Shown here: one piece after another, positions 1 through 6,479 of the stretch
How the letters are laid out: the number at the start of each line of letters is the position of its first letter
How positions within the stretch are numbered: position 1 is the stretch's first letter
Source: Planctomycetaceae bacterium
GTDB lineage: Bacteria; Planctomycetota; Planctomycetia; Pirellulales; Thermoguttaceae
Direction of reading: 5' to 3'
NCBI GenBank assembly: GCA_031276415.1
Contig: JAISNF010000155.1
Span: forward strand, 1-6,730
DNA: 6,730 nt
Made by a program: the position numbers and the translations under genes
Notes under the pieces: generated by a model
What the model was told of the DNA's origin: nothing
The model's input: only the letters and a program-made list of their open reading frames with translations
Databases searched by the model: none

Positions 1-114
1 CCAAATAAAAACGTCATTAAAGATATTAGTACAAAAATGAAAAACGCTTTCGACCTACGCCGTGAATCCAGAAAACAAATGGAGAAAATAAAAAATGACT
101 TCGCATTAGTATAA
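1..114 (+). CDS. C-terminal fragment of an unidentified protein, possibly a type I restriction specificity subunit
   Basis: Frame 1 is open from the left edge to a TAA at 112-114, giving 37 residues of a protein that starts outside the window. The visible part is strongly charged and helical in character, with the run AFDLRRESRKQMEKIKND in the middle. This resembles the long helix that ends many HsdS subunits, where an 'AF.LR..SK.L...' pattern is common, so a type I restriction-modification specificity subunit is a reasonable guess. The match is short, low-complexity and made from memory, so other coiled-coil proteins are equally possible. The gene is cut by the window edge, not necessarily broken. 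The first identifiable gene downstream, at 407, is unrelated. Confidence 0.4.
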   Translation, partial: PNKNVIKDISTKMKNAFDLRRESRKQMEKIKNDFALV

Positions 115-304
115 TTAAAAATGGATATAAAACTATAAATAAAGAAGGAAAAATATTGGATGATTACCCTTTGTTAAAAGAGACGTTTGATTATACTAAA
201 TGGCAAGAGAAGAAATTTATAATAATGCTGCAAAAATTACGGAATGAAAATAAGAAATGAAAAACGAAATTGAAAAAAATTATCAAGAAATTGAATGATT
301 CAAA

Positions 305-322
305 ATTGTTACGGATTGTTAC
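305..322 (+). repeat. Direct repeat ATTGTTAC, two copies 10 bp apart
   Basis: ATTGTTAC occurs at 305-312 and again at 315-322, so equivalent bases lie one helical turn apart on the same face of the DNA. It sits about 90 bp upstream of the start codon at 407 and just before the hairpin at 324-349. The spacing suits a tandem operator, but in such AT-rich DNA a chance 8-mer duplication is also possible. No regulator gene is visible nearby. Confidence 0.3.
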
Positions 323-323
323 T

Positions 324-349
324 GATACGAATTATTGGAATTACGTATC
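324..349 (+). promoter_or_regulatory. Imperfect hairpin upstream of the permease fusion
   Basis: GATACGAATT (324-333) and AATTACGTATC (339-349) are inverted copies separated by a five-base loop, ATTGG. The only imperfection is one bulged A at 343, which leaves a ten-base-pair stem. It lies between the left-edge gene and the start codon at 407. It could be a transcription terminator for upstream genes, although what follows (GTTAATATTTATTTTG) is T-rich without a clean T run. It could equally be an operator, or a 5'-leader structure if transcription starts before 324. The structure is seen directly; its role is inference. Confidence 0.4.
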
Positions 350-398
350 GTTAATATTTATTTTGTTAAACCTTTAAATTATTAAACCTGATTTAACT

Positions 399-404
399 GG
401 AGAG
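399..404 (+). promoter_or_regulatory. Shine-Dalgarno sequence GGAGAG for the gene at 407
   Basis: GGAG at 399-402, extended to GGAGAG at 404, precedes the ATG at 407 and fixes that start. It is the only clear ribosome binding site among the four complete genes. The starts at 3191, 4714 and 5960 have AT-rich sequence without a purine-rich GGAG-like element in the usual position. Confidence 0.65.
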
Positions 405-406
405 CC

Positions 407-3130
407 ATGAACACGAAAGTATTGTATTCTGTTTTCAAGCGTAATTTTGTCGGTTATCTTTCTAATCCGACCGGTTACGTTTTTATTTGTGTTTTTGTGT
501 TGTTAAGTTCGATAGCGGCATTTTTGCCGGACGAATTTTTCAACGCCAATCTTGCCAATCTTGATCAACTCAATCTTTGGTTCCCTCTTATTATGTTGGT
601 TTTTGTACCGGCAATTACGATGGGAATTTGGGCTGATGAACGGCGGCAAGGAACCGACGAACTCTTGCTTACTATTCCGGCAAGCGATTTTGATATTGTT
701 CTCGGTAAATTCAAAGCGGCAGTTTGTATTTACACTGTTTCGCTTCTTTTTTCGTTCATTTGTAATTTACTGATTCTGAAATATCTTGGTATGCCGGATA
801 CCGGACTTTTCTTTTGTACGTATATTGGTTATTGGTTTGTTGGTGTTTCCATGATTTCTATTGGAATGGTTGCGTCATTTCTGACCGGTAATCTTACTGT
901 TGCGTATATTCTCGGTACAATTTTTTGTTCACCGTTGATTGCGCTCCAATGGATTGACGCCTCGCCTATTCCTGCGGAAACAGCCCAACTTTTGAAAAGT
1001 TTCAGTATCGCTTCACAATTTGAACTTTTTGGACGCGGTATTATCAATTTTTCAAGTATTTTATATTTTGCGATGATTACTTCGACAATGCTCTATTTGA
1101 GTATGGTGATGATTGGGCGGCGTCATTGGACGGCGCATCAAAAATGGGTTGGAACTTTTCATTTTTCGCTTCGTTCTGTTTGCCTTTTTGTGATTGGTTT
1201 GAGTTTATGTTTCGTTTTTCGGCAATATGATTTGCGTGGTGATCTGACCGAAGAGAAATTAAGTACGCTTTCACCGGAAACTATTAAACTGCTTCAAAAT
1301 CTTAAACCGGAATATCCTGTGGTGATTGAAGCGTTTTTGAGTCCGGACGTGCCGGAATCGCATGTTCAAACCCGACTTGATATTATTTCTATTCTTGATG
1401 AAATTCAATCGAAATGCGGTAAAAATGTTTCTGTTCGGGTATTCAATATCAAACCCAATACCGAAGAAGCACTTATTGCCAATCAACGTTACGAAATTAA
1501 ACCGCAGGAAGTTTCATTTGCTGCACGCGGTAAGCGGGAACTCAAAAGTATTTTTCTTGGAGTTGCGTTCCGTTCCGGTCTCAACACGTTGACGTTGCCG
1601 TTTATTGATCGCGGACTTTCCGTTGAATATGAACTTGTTCACGCTCTTTACGGAGTCATAACTCCGCAAAAAAAACGTATCGGTATTCTCAAAACGGACG
1701 CACCGCTTTTCGGCAGATTTGATATGCAGTCGTTTTCAATGTCGCCACAATGGCAGATTATTGACGAATTGCAACGTCAATATACTGTAGTGGAAGTTGA
1801 TCCGGCGGAACCGATTCGTGATAAATTTGATGCGTTGCTGGCGGTGCAGCCTTCGGCAATGGGACCGGCGGAAATTGACAATTTTATTGATGCAGTTAAA
1901 CGCGGACAACCGACGGTTATTTTTGAAGACCCGTTACCGGTTTATGTTCGCAGTGTTGCCGGAACCGCTGAACCGCGTCAACCGCCATCGCAAATGATGA
2001 TGATGATGGGACGGCAATCTCCGAAAGGCGACATCAGCCCGCTTTGGACTCTTTTAGGTGTAACAATTGACGGAGCGCAGGCGGTTTGGCAGGAATATTC
2101 ACCGATACGAAAACTTACACAAATTCCCAAAGGTTTTGTCTTTTTGGATCGGAGTTTGGAAATCGAACAAAAAATCTTACCGTTCAATTCCTCTGATCCG
2201 GTTTCCGCCTCGTTACAATATATCATGTTGCCGTTTCCCGGACACATTACGGCGGCTTCACCTGCGCCGGAAGGTTCGACGTTTACTGTAACGCCGTTGC
2301 TTCAAACGTTTCAGCAGCCGGCGGGAATTGTTCAGACGCGGGCTGTGATGCAAGGGCTTAGTAATGGAACATGGGAACGGTCATGTATTGCGGAGGAACG
2401 ACCGGAAGAATTGGCGGTTCGGATTCGGGGCGAGTTGCCGCCGTTGCCTGCTCCTGAATTAAAGGAAGGCGAAACTCCGGTGAAACCTGAGCCAACCAAA
2501 ATAGATGTTTTGCTTGTTGCCGATATTGACATGCTTTCCGATTCGTTATTTATGTTACGGCGAATGGGCAACGAACCCGGGGCAGGAATCAATCTGAATT
2601 TTGATAACGTTACATTTATATTGAATGCGATTGACAGTGTTGCGGGTGATGAACGGTTCCTTGCGGTTCGCAACCGGCGACCCAAACACCGGACTCTTTC
2701 GAAGTTTGATGAAAACACTGATGATATTCGCAAAGCGACGAATGACAAACGTGCGGCGTTACAAAAACAGTTTGACGCTCAAACCGAAACGGAAGAAAAA
2801 GAATTGACGGATAAAATGAAGGAACTTGAAAAAGGTCTCAAGGACGGTGCCGTCAATGAAGATGAAGCGTTACGGAAATTGAGTGCGGCGATGATGACGG
2901 CGCAAAAACGTCTTAATGCTGCGAAGGAAAAACAGCAACGCGAATTAAATATTCAACTTGAAAAGGCGGATGTTGAATTAAACGAAAATATCCGTCGGAT
3001 TCAGGGGCAATACAAACTTGCTGCGGTAACATTACCGCCGATTCCGCCGTTGCTGATTGCTCTTGCCGTCTTTTTTGTTCGGAGAATTCGCGAAACCGAA
3101 GGTATTCCGCAATCAAGACGAAAAAAATAA
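407..3130 (+). CDS. ABC-2 permease fused to a GldG-like extracytoplasmic domain
   Basis: This 907-residue protein joins the two membrane parts of a Gld-type ABC transporter. Residues 1-240 are an ABC-2 permease with membrane segments near 24-39, 57-75, 104-124, 135-159, 163-181 and 216-236. The family motif DERRQGTDELLLTIP is at 77-91 and FELFGRGI at 205-212. A seventh segment (256-271) leads into a GldG-like extracytoplasmic region, which begins with RGDLTEEKLSTLS at 277-289 and has an ADIDMLSD element near 705-712. A long charged coiled coil (about 772-868) precedes a last membrane helix (about 880-893) and the basic tail GIPQSRRKK. A methionine run (530-534) lies in a variable proline/glutamine-rich stretch. 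The ATG is supported by GGAG at 399-402, four bases upstream. Such fusions normally need a separate ATPase, and none is encoded here. The substrate is unknown. In Bacteroidetes GldFG serves gliding and secretion, which need not apply here. The family assignment is strong; the role is open. Confidence 0.9.
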   Translation: MNTKVLYSVFKRNFVGYLSNPTGYVFICVFVLLSSIAAFLPDEFFNANLANLDQLNLWFPLIMLVFVPAITMGIWADERRQGTDELLLTIPASDFDIVLGKFKAAVCIYTVSLLFSFICNLLILKYLGMPDTGLFFCTYIGYWFVGVSMISIGMVASFLTGNLTVAYILGTIFCSPLIALQWIDASPIPAETAQLLKSFSIASQFELFGRGIINFSSILYFAMITSTMLYLSMVMIGRRHWTAHQKWVGTFHFSLRSVCLFVIGLSLCFVFRQYDLRGDLTEEKLSTLSPETIKLLQNLKPEYPVVIEAFLSPDVPESHVQTRLDIISILDEIQSKCGKNVSVRVFNIKPNTEEALIANQRYEIKPQEVSFAARGKRELKSIFLGVAFRSGLNTLTLPFIDRGLSVEYELVHALYGVITPQKKRIGILKTDAPLFGRFDMQSFSMSPQWQIIDELQRQYTVVEVDPAEPIRDKFDALLAVQPSAMGPAEIDNFIDAVKRGQPTVIFEDPLPVYVRSVAGTAEPRQPPSQMMMMMGRQSPKGDISPLWTLLGVTIDGAQAVWQEYSPIRKLTQIPKGFVFLDRSLEIEQKILPFNSSDPVSASLQYIMLPFPGHITAASPAPEGSTFTVTPLLQTFQQPAGIVQTRAVMQGLSNGTWERSCIAEERPEELAVRIRGELPPLPAPELKEGETPVKPEPTKIDVLLVADIDMLSDSLFMLRRMGNEPGAGINLNFDNVTFILNAIDSVAGDERFLAVRNRRPKHRTLSKFDENTDDIRKATNDKRAALQKQFDAQTETEEKELTDKMKELEKGLKDGAVNEDEALRKLSAAMMTAQKRLNAAKEKQQRELNIQLEKADVELNENIRRIQGQYKLAAVTLPPIPPLLIALAVFFVRRIRETEGIPQSRRKK

Positions 3131-3190
3131 AACGTAAATCGCCGTAACGGTTAATTTTATTTTTTGATCACAATAAATTCCTAAATTCCT

Positions 3191-4222
3191 ATGAAAATTG
3201 GATTAGTTGGTTACAAAGGTTCTGGTAAGAGTACGTTATTTCAATGGTTGACAGGAGTGGCTGCGGATCCGGCGTTATCACACACGTTGCAATCGGCGAC
3301 TGCGTCTATTCCTGAGCAGCGATTCGATGCTCTCATTGAAATTTATAAACCTAAAAAAATTACTTATGCAAGTATTGAAATTGTTGATACGCCGGGTTTG
3401 ACGCGGGATCAGCAAGGTAATCCTGCCCGACTCGCGCAACTTCGCGAAGCCGATGCTCTTGTTTGGGTTGTTCCGACTTTTGACGGTTCTGATCCGATCA
3501 AGGAAATTGGGGCATTTCAGGAAGATACGATTCTTGCCGATCTTGAAATTATTTTAAATCGTATCGAAAAAGTTACGGAACAAAACAAGCGTCCTGTTCC
3601 AAAATCCGAACACGAAAAATTTGAGTTTGAACTTGTTACACTTGAACTGCTTCGCGAAGGACTTGAATCCGGTCAACCTGTTAAAGAAGATCAATTGACT
3701 CTTGAACAGCAACGTGTTGTTCGTGGTTTTCGGTTGCTTAGTGGCAAGCCGCGAATGATGATTATTAACACGGCGGACGATGAAACCGATTTGAAACAGT
3801 ACGAAAAATTGGCAACGCCGGATGTTCCGGTGATTGCGGTTAGTGCGAGGCTTGAAACAGAACTTGATGAAATGACGCCGGACGAAAAAGTTGCTTTTCT
3901 CAATGAAATGCAACTTTCTTCAACGGACAAGAAAATTGTTATAAAAATGATGCTTGACGCTTCCGGTCAGATGACGTTTTTAACTGCGGGTGAAAAGGAA
4001 ATACGAACATGGCTTGTTCCCAAAGGCGGGACTGCATTGGATGCCGCCGCCGCAATTCATACCGATATGGCAAAAGGATTTATTCGGGCGGAAGTTACAA
4101 AAGCGGAGGACTTAATTCGTCTTGGAAGTGAACGCGCCGTCAAAGCCGAAAATCTCGTCCGGCGTGAACCTAAAGATTATCTTATTCAAGACGGCGATAT
4201 ATTTTTGTTTCATTTCAGTTGA
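3191..4222 (+). CDS. YchF-like GTPase/ATPase with C-terminal DUF933 (TGS-like) domain
   Basis: This 343-residue P-loop NTPase is a divergent relative of YchF/OLA1, the translation-associated Obg-family ATPase. The G1 motif is GYKGSGKST (7-15), the G3 motif is DTPGL (66-70), the G4-position motif is NTAD (193-196) and the G5-like motif is VSAR (217-220). Residues about 261-343 form the family's highly characteristic C-terminal domain, with TAGEKEIRTW, then HTDMAKGFIRAEV, then a closing DYLIQDGDIFLF. The body matches YchF in order: the 'IPEQRFDALIEIYKPKK' strand before G3, an insert of charged helices, and GKPRMMIIN before G4. True YchF has NVGKS, DIAGL and NxxE and is about 363 residues long, so this looks like a paralogue, not the housekeeping copy. 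I recall similar shortened versions in planctomycetes. It should be cytosolic, and ribosome association is inferred from the family. No Shine-Dalgarno sequence precedes the ATG. The gene lies 60 bp after the permease fusion and may share its transcript. Confidence 0.88.
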   Translation: MKIGLVGYKGSGKSTLFQWLTGVAADPALSHTLQSATASIPEQRFDALIEIYKPKKITYASIEIVDTPGLTRDQQGNPARLAQLREADALVWVVPTFDGSDPIKEIGAFQEDTILADLEIILNRIEKVTEQNKRPVPKSEHEKFEFELVTLELLREGLESGQPVKEDQLTLEQQRVVRGFRLLSGKPRMMIINTADDETDLKQYEKLATPDVPVIAVSARLETELDEMTPDEKVAFLNEMQLSSTDKKIVIKMMLDASGQMTFLTAGEKEIRTWLVPKGGTALDAAAAIHTDMAKGFIRAEVTKAEDLIRLGSERAVKAENLVRREPKDYLIQDGDIFLFHFS

Positions 4223-4300
4223 TTTTAAAACGAATAATACCGAAACAAATAATATCAAAACTTTTTTTTTGCAACAACAATATTTTATGGCGTTGACCTT
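4223..4300. other. Convergent intergenic gap with a T9 run
   Basis: This gap lies between the stop codons of two converging genes. It contains nine consecutive T at 4262-4270. No stable GC-bearing stem precedes that run on the + strand, and none precedes the matching end of the - strand gene, so I cannot call an intrinsic terminator. The gap is where both transcripts should end. Confidence 0.4.
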
Positions 4301-4714
4301 TTACGGAATTGAGCGGAGTATTTGTTTCCGTAATGAACCCAGAACAGCATCGGCGTATTCTTCAATTTGTTCAGGAAGTTCAAAATATTGTTCGTAAACA
4401 TAATGGTCTTCGTATTCACATTTATTGCTGCTGTAATCACGGCAGATTTTCGGTCTTGTTTCGTAAATTCCGCAACGGTTTGTTGTATCGTCGAGATATT
4501 TACATTTTGAATAAACCAACAGATACCAGGTTTTTTCGTCCACAAACACGGTTGCTTTTTCATGCAGTAAAAACCAACGTATAAAACCATACTCGCGTTG
4601 GCTTTCCGGCGTATCAATCGGTAACGCAAAATATCGGCAACATTTACCCGGACAATAATTACACGGAACTTCACCGGCTGGAATTTCTTCACGTTTTGGG
4701 CGTTTAGTTTTCAT
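4301..4714 (-). CDS. CxxCxxCC (YkgJ-type) zinc/iron-chelating domain protein
   Basis: This small cytosolic protein of 137 residues has the eight-cysteine signature of the YkgJ/CxxCxxCC family, whose members are thought to bind zinc or iron and are otherwise uncharacterised. The first cluster is CNYCPGKCC (C18, C21, C25, C26). The second part has C71, C81, C91 and C99, within SKCKYL, RCGIYETRPKICRDY and NKC. The block 'C-x-I-Y-x-x-R-P-x-x-C-R-x-Y' is the most diagnostic element. Spacing in the first cluster is C-x2-C-x3-CC, one residue longer than the name motif. A basic N-terminus (KTKRPKRE) precedes it. There is no signal peptide or membrane segment. No Shine-Dalgarno sequence is visible before the ATG, but a TATAAT lies only two bases upstream on the coding strand. 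The gene lies 118 bp downstream of the WD40 gene on the same strand, with no evident functional link. Confidence 0.85.
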   Translation of the reverse strand: MKTKRPKREEIPAGEVPCNYCPGKCCRYFALPIDTPESQREYGFIRWFLLHEKATVFVDEKTWYLLVYSKCKYLDDTTNRCGIYETRPKICRDYSSNKCEYEDHYVYEQYFELPEQIEEYADAVLGSLRKQILRSIP

Positions 4715-4716
4715 AG

Positions 4717-4722
4717 ATTATA
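4717..4722 (-). promoter_or_regulatory. Perfect TATAAT abutting the start codon of the cysteine-cluster gene
   Basis: Read on the minus strand, TATAAT ends two bases before the ATG at 4714. If it acted as a -10 box, transcription would start inside the first codons, which is too close even for a leaderless message starting at the A of the ATG. No good -35 hexamer lies 16-18 bp further up. It is either coincidence in AT-rich DNA or a sign that the true start is different. It is listed because the WD40 gene shows a similar arrangement. Confidence 0.2.
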
Positions 4723-4832
4723 CTATTTTCAAATTTTGTTCATTAATAATTCAATTAACAATTAAAAATCAAACTTCATAACTATTTACAAATTTTGCAA
4801 TTGGCGGCAAACAGTAATTGTATCATTATTAT

Positions 4833-5960
4833 TTATTTGTTTTTTTCCGTGTGATATTCCAAGTTTGTGATATTCCAAACTTGCACGATTCTACTGACAT
4901 TTACAATAACAATCATTTTACTGTCGGGAGAAAATGTTACTAAACGTACAGGTTTATAAGTTTCAAATTTTTGTAATTCTTTTCCTGTTGACGTTTCCCA
5001 TATTCGTGCGGTTTTGTCTAAACTTGCGGTGATTACTGTTTCGTTATCGGGTGAAAATGCGGCGGAACGCACTGTTTGCGTGTGTCCTTCGAGTTTTTGT
5101 AATTCTTTTCCGGTTGCTGTTTCCCAAATTCTTGCGGTGTTATCTTCATTTGCCGTAACAACTTTTTTGCCGTCCGGCGAAAACATTGCGGAATATACCC
5201 ATCCGGTATTTCCTTCAAGTTTTTGTAACTCTTTCCCCGTTTCCACGTCCCAGATTCGTGCCGTTCCATCTCCGCTTGTCGTAACAACCATTTTTGTATC
5301 GGCGGAAAAGGCGGCGGAATACACCGAATGAGTATGTCCTTCAAGTTTTTGTAATTCTTTTCCTGTTTTCACGTCCCAGATTCGTGCCGTTTTATCTCCG
5401 CTTGTCGTAACAATCATTTTGGCATCCGGTGAAAACATCGCAGAAAATAGATAATGCGTATGTCCTTTGAATTTTTGTAATTCTTTTCCGGTTGCCGCAT
5501 CTTCAATTCGTGCGATATTATCGTTGTGTCTTTTGATCGTGAACACCGTTTTACCGTCAGGGAAAAACATGGCGGACAATACAAAATCAATATTTCTCTC
5601 AAATTTTTGTAATTCTTTCCCTGTTTCCGTTTCAAAAATCCGTATAGTATTATCCTTGTCTGCCGTAACAATATTTTTGCTGTCCGGTGAAAATGCAGCA
5701 AATAATACGTAACCGTTATGATTTTCAAGTGTGATAAATTCGGAGTCATGAATATCCGCAACAGTTTCCTGTGCGGCTACGGATGAACCGAATAAAAAAA
5801 TATCTCCAACCGTCATCAAGACTAATCCGCTAACAAACGTAACAAATACAATAATCGTATTTATAATAACGAAATTGATAGCAAACGGTATTATGGATTT
5901 ATGTTGATAATCGGTAATTGAAGATATTTTTGAGCAATTATTTTGGTGATTCATTTTCAT
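4833..5960 (-). CDS. Exported or membrane-anchored seven-bladed WD40 repeat protein
   Basis: This 375-residue protein is probably one complete seven-bladed beta-propeller placed outside the cytoplasm. A hydrophobic stretch at about 26-62 ends in SSVAAQE. It reads as a signal peptide with an unusually long polar leader (cleavage possibly after A63) or as an uncleaved anchor. Seven WD40 repeats follow at 79-120, 121-164, 165-206, 207-248, 249-290, 291-332 and 333-375. Five are exactly 42 residues long and carry the pattern 'FSPD...T..D.TARIWD..TGKELQKL'. Repeat 2 is degenerate, 44 residues long and lacks the tryptophan. Repeat 7 ends in an altered tail. WD40 propellers are binding scaffolds and no enzymatic residues are visible. 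The ATG at 5960 has no Shine-Dalgarno sequence; M3 (codon at 5954-5952) is an alternative, while M49 would remove most of the hydrophobic stretch. The ligand is unknown. Confidence 0.88.
   Translation of the reverse strand: MKMNHQNNCSKISSITDYQHKSIIPFAINFVIINTIIVFVTFVSGLVLMTVGDIFLFGSSVAAQETVADIHDSEFITLENHNGYVLFAAFSPDSKNIVTADKDNTIRIFETETGKELQKFERNIDFVLSAMFFPDGKTVFTIKRHNDNIARIEDAATGKELQKFKGHTHYLFSAMFSPDAKMIVTTSGDKTARIWDVKTGKELQKLEGHTHSVYSAAFSADTKMVVTTSGDGTARIWDVETGKELQKLEGNTGWVYSAMFSPDGKKVVTANEDNTARIWETATGKELQKLEGHTQTVRSAAFSPDNETVITASLDKTARIWETSTGKELQKFETYKPVRLVTFSPDSKMIVIVNVSRIVQVWNITNLEYHTEKNK
4836..5726 (-). repeat. Tandem 126-bp coding repeat (WD40 blades)
   Basis: The seven blades correspond to DNA units at 5601-5726, 5469-5600, 5343-5468, 5217-5342, 5091-5216, 4965-5090 and 4836-4964. 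Units 1 and 3-6 are exactly 126 bp. Unit 2 is 132 bp and the last is 129 bp. Units 3 and 4 are visibly alike at the nucleotide level, with long shared runs around the ACGTCCCAGATTCGTGCCGT block (+ strand). This indicates expansion by unequal crossing-over, not old divergence. The regularity also explains the long antisense open frames over this gene, which are not genes. Confidence 0.85.
4850..4878 (+). repeat. 16-bp tandem duplication at the 3' end of the WD40 gene
   Basis: TGTGATATTCCAA occurs at 4850-4862 and again at 4866-4878, an offset of 16 bp. The offset is not a multiple of three, so the extra copy shifts the reading frame of the last codons. The present tail reads VWNITNLEYHTEKNK. 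Removing one copy would give VWNITRKKTNK followed by a TAA at 4825-4827. Confidence 0.75.
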
Positions 5961-5963
5961 TTT

Positions 5964-5992
5964 TTATTAATGGGAATTTCTAAAAAGTACAA
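5964..5992 (-). promoter_or_regulatory. Candidate promoter of the WD40 gene
   Basis: On the minus strand, TTGTAC (5992-5987) and TAATAA (5969-5964) are separated by exactly 17 bases, a reasonable match to a sigma-70 type promoter. The -10-like box ends only three bases before the ATG at 5960. A transcript from it would therefore begin in or just after that codon, which would favour the internal ATG at 5954. In AT-rich sequence such matches are easy to find by chance. Confidence 0.3.
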
Positions 5993-6005
5993 ATTTATTT
6001 TTATT

Positions 6006-6125
6006 AACCGCAGAGAACACAGAGTGAATTTTTTAATTGGAATCAAAATATTATTTAATTTTATAATTGACTTTTGATCTAAAAATAATTGTTTAAAATT
6101 TTTCTTCTCTGTGTTCTCTGTGGTT
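6006..6125. repeat. Inverted 19-bp pair, CAGAGAACACAGAG type
   Basis: AACCGCAGAGAACACAGAG at 6006-6024 is matched in inverted orientation by CTCTGTGTTCTCTGTGGTT at 6107-6125. There is one mismatch, which would be a G-U wobble in RNA. The arms are flanked on the outside by similar A/T tracts (TTTTTATTAA against TTAAATAAAAA). They enclose 82 bases of A/T-rich sequence with no coding content. The arrangement is that of a small non-autonomous element or a large stem-loop in the leader region upstream of the WD40 gene. No flanking target-site duplication stands out. Confidence 0.6.
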
Positions 6126-6479
6126 AAATAAAAAACGGTTATCTATTTTATCTTTTTAAAAATATAAAACAACCGGAACAACAAAATACACATAAATTGG
6201 TCATATTTTCAACGGAATTTTTGAAATAACCGGCTTAACATTTCAGCGAAACGCCGTTTATCTTTTGATTACAATTCTTTTGATTTGATCACAATGTCGC
6301 TTACAGATTAAAACTGTTACGTCAATAATTCCGTTGCGAAATATCCGTTCTCAATTATTTAGTTTCAATTATTTAGTTTTAATTATTGTAATCGTTCACG
6401 GCTATTTAAAAAAGTTGGTATTTTTTTATTAGTAACAATTCTGTGGAATTTGCGAAAACGTATTGTTATTGTTTCACCA
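6126..6479. other. AT-rich region without a gene
   Basis: All frames are broken by frequent stops and no start with a Shine-Dalgarno sequence leads to a sizeable frame. The only structure I see is the short tandem repeat at 6352-6388. A weak CGGC/GCCG pairing around 6231-6256 encloses 18 or more bases and is too small to interpret. Confidence 0.45.
6352..6388 (+). repeat. 14-bp tandem repeat, two and a half copies
   Basis: CAATTATTTAGTTT occurs at 6352-6365 and 6366-6379 as perfect copies. A third, partial and diverged copy (TAATTATTG) follows at 6380-6388. It is a short non-coding tandem array in AT-rich DNA and probably arose by replication slippage. Confidence 0.75.

Larger units (their letters stand above)
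115..406. other. AT-rich intergenic stretch with no convincing gene
   Basis: This stretch separates the left-edge gene from the permease fusion and is very A-rich on the + strand. One frame is open from 99 to a TGA at 258-260 and contains no upstream ATG. It could start at a TTG at 156, six bases after an AAGAAGGA-like Shine-Dalgarno sequence (142-149), giving about 34 residues (MDDYPLLKETFDYTKWQ...). I do not recognise that peptide, and it may be a gene remnant or chance. A 13-codon ATG frame overlaps its end (257-298). The right half holds the doubled ATTGTTAC motif and the hairpin listed separately. No clean -35/-10 pair for the gene at 407 could be chosen. Confidence 0.5.

Noticed and set aside
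1994..2008. Five ATG triplets in a row as a phase-variation tract
   Set aside because: Triplet changes here keep the frame, so they would only alter the length of a Met run in a variable linker.
2332..2748. 138-codon minus-strand frame inside the permease fusion
   Set aside because: It is antisense to the conserved GldG-like C-terminal region, with an arginine/serine-rich shadow composition and no ribosome site.
3164..3174. TTGATCACAAT upstream of the GTPase, repeated at 6285-6295
   Set aside because: Several shared 11-mers are expected by chance in a window of this length and base composition, and the second copy is not near a gene start.
3131..3190. CCGTAACGG followed by a T-rich stretch as a terminator between the first two genes
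   Set aside because: Only a three-base-pair stem can form, and the T stretch is interrupted. The two genes may be co-transcribed.
4285..4692. 135-codon minus-strand frame overlapping the cysteine-cluster gene
   Set aside because: It is a shifted frame of a gene with a full family signature and carries no recognisable motif.
5014..5331. Long + strand frame opposite the WD40 gene
   Set aside because: It is the antisense of the 126-bp repeat. Its periodic peptide simply mirrors the WD40 units and has no start signals.
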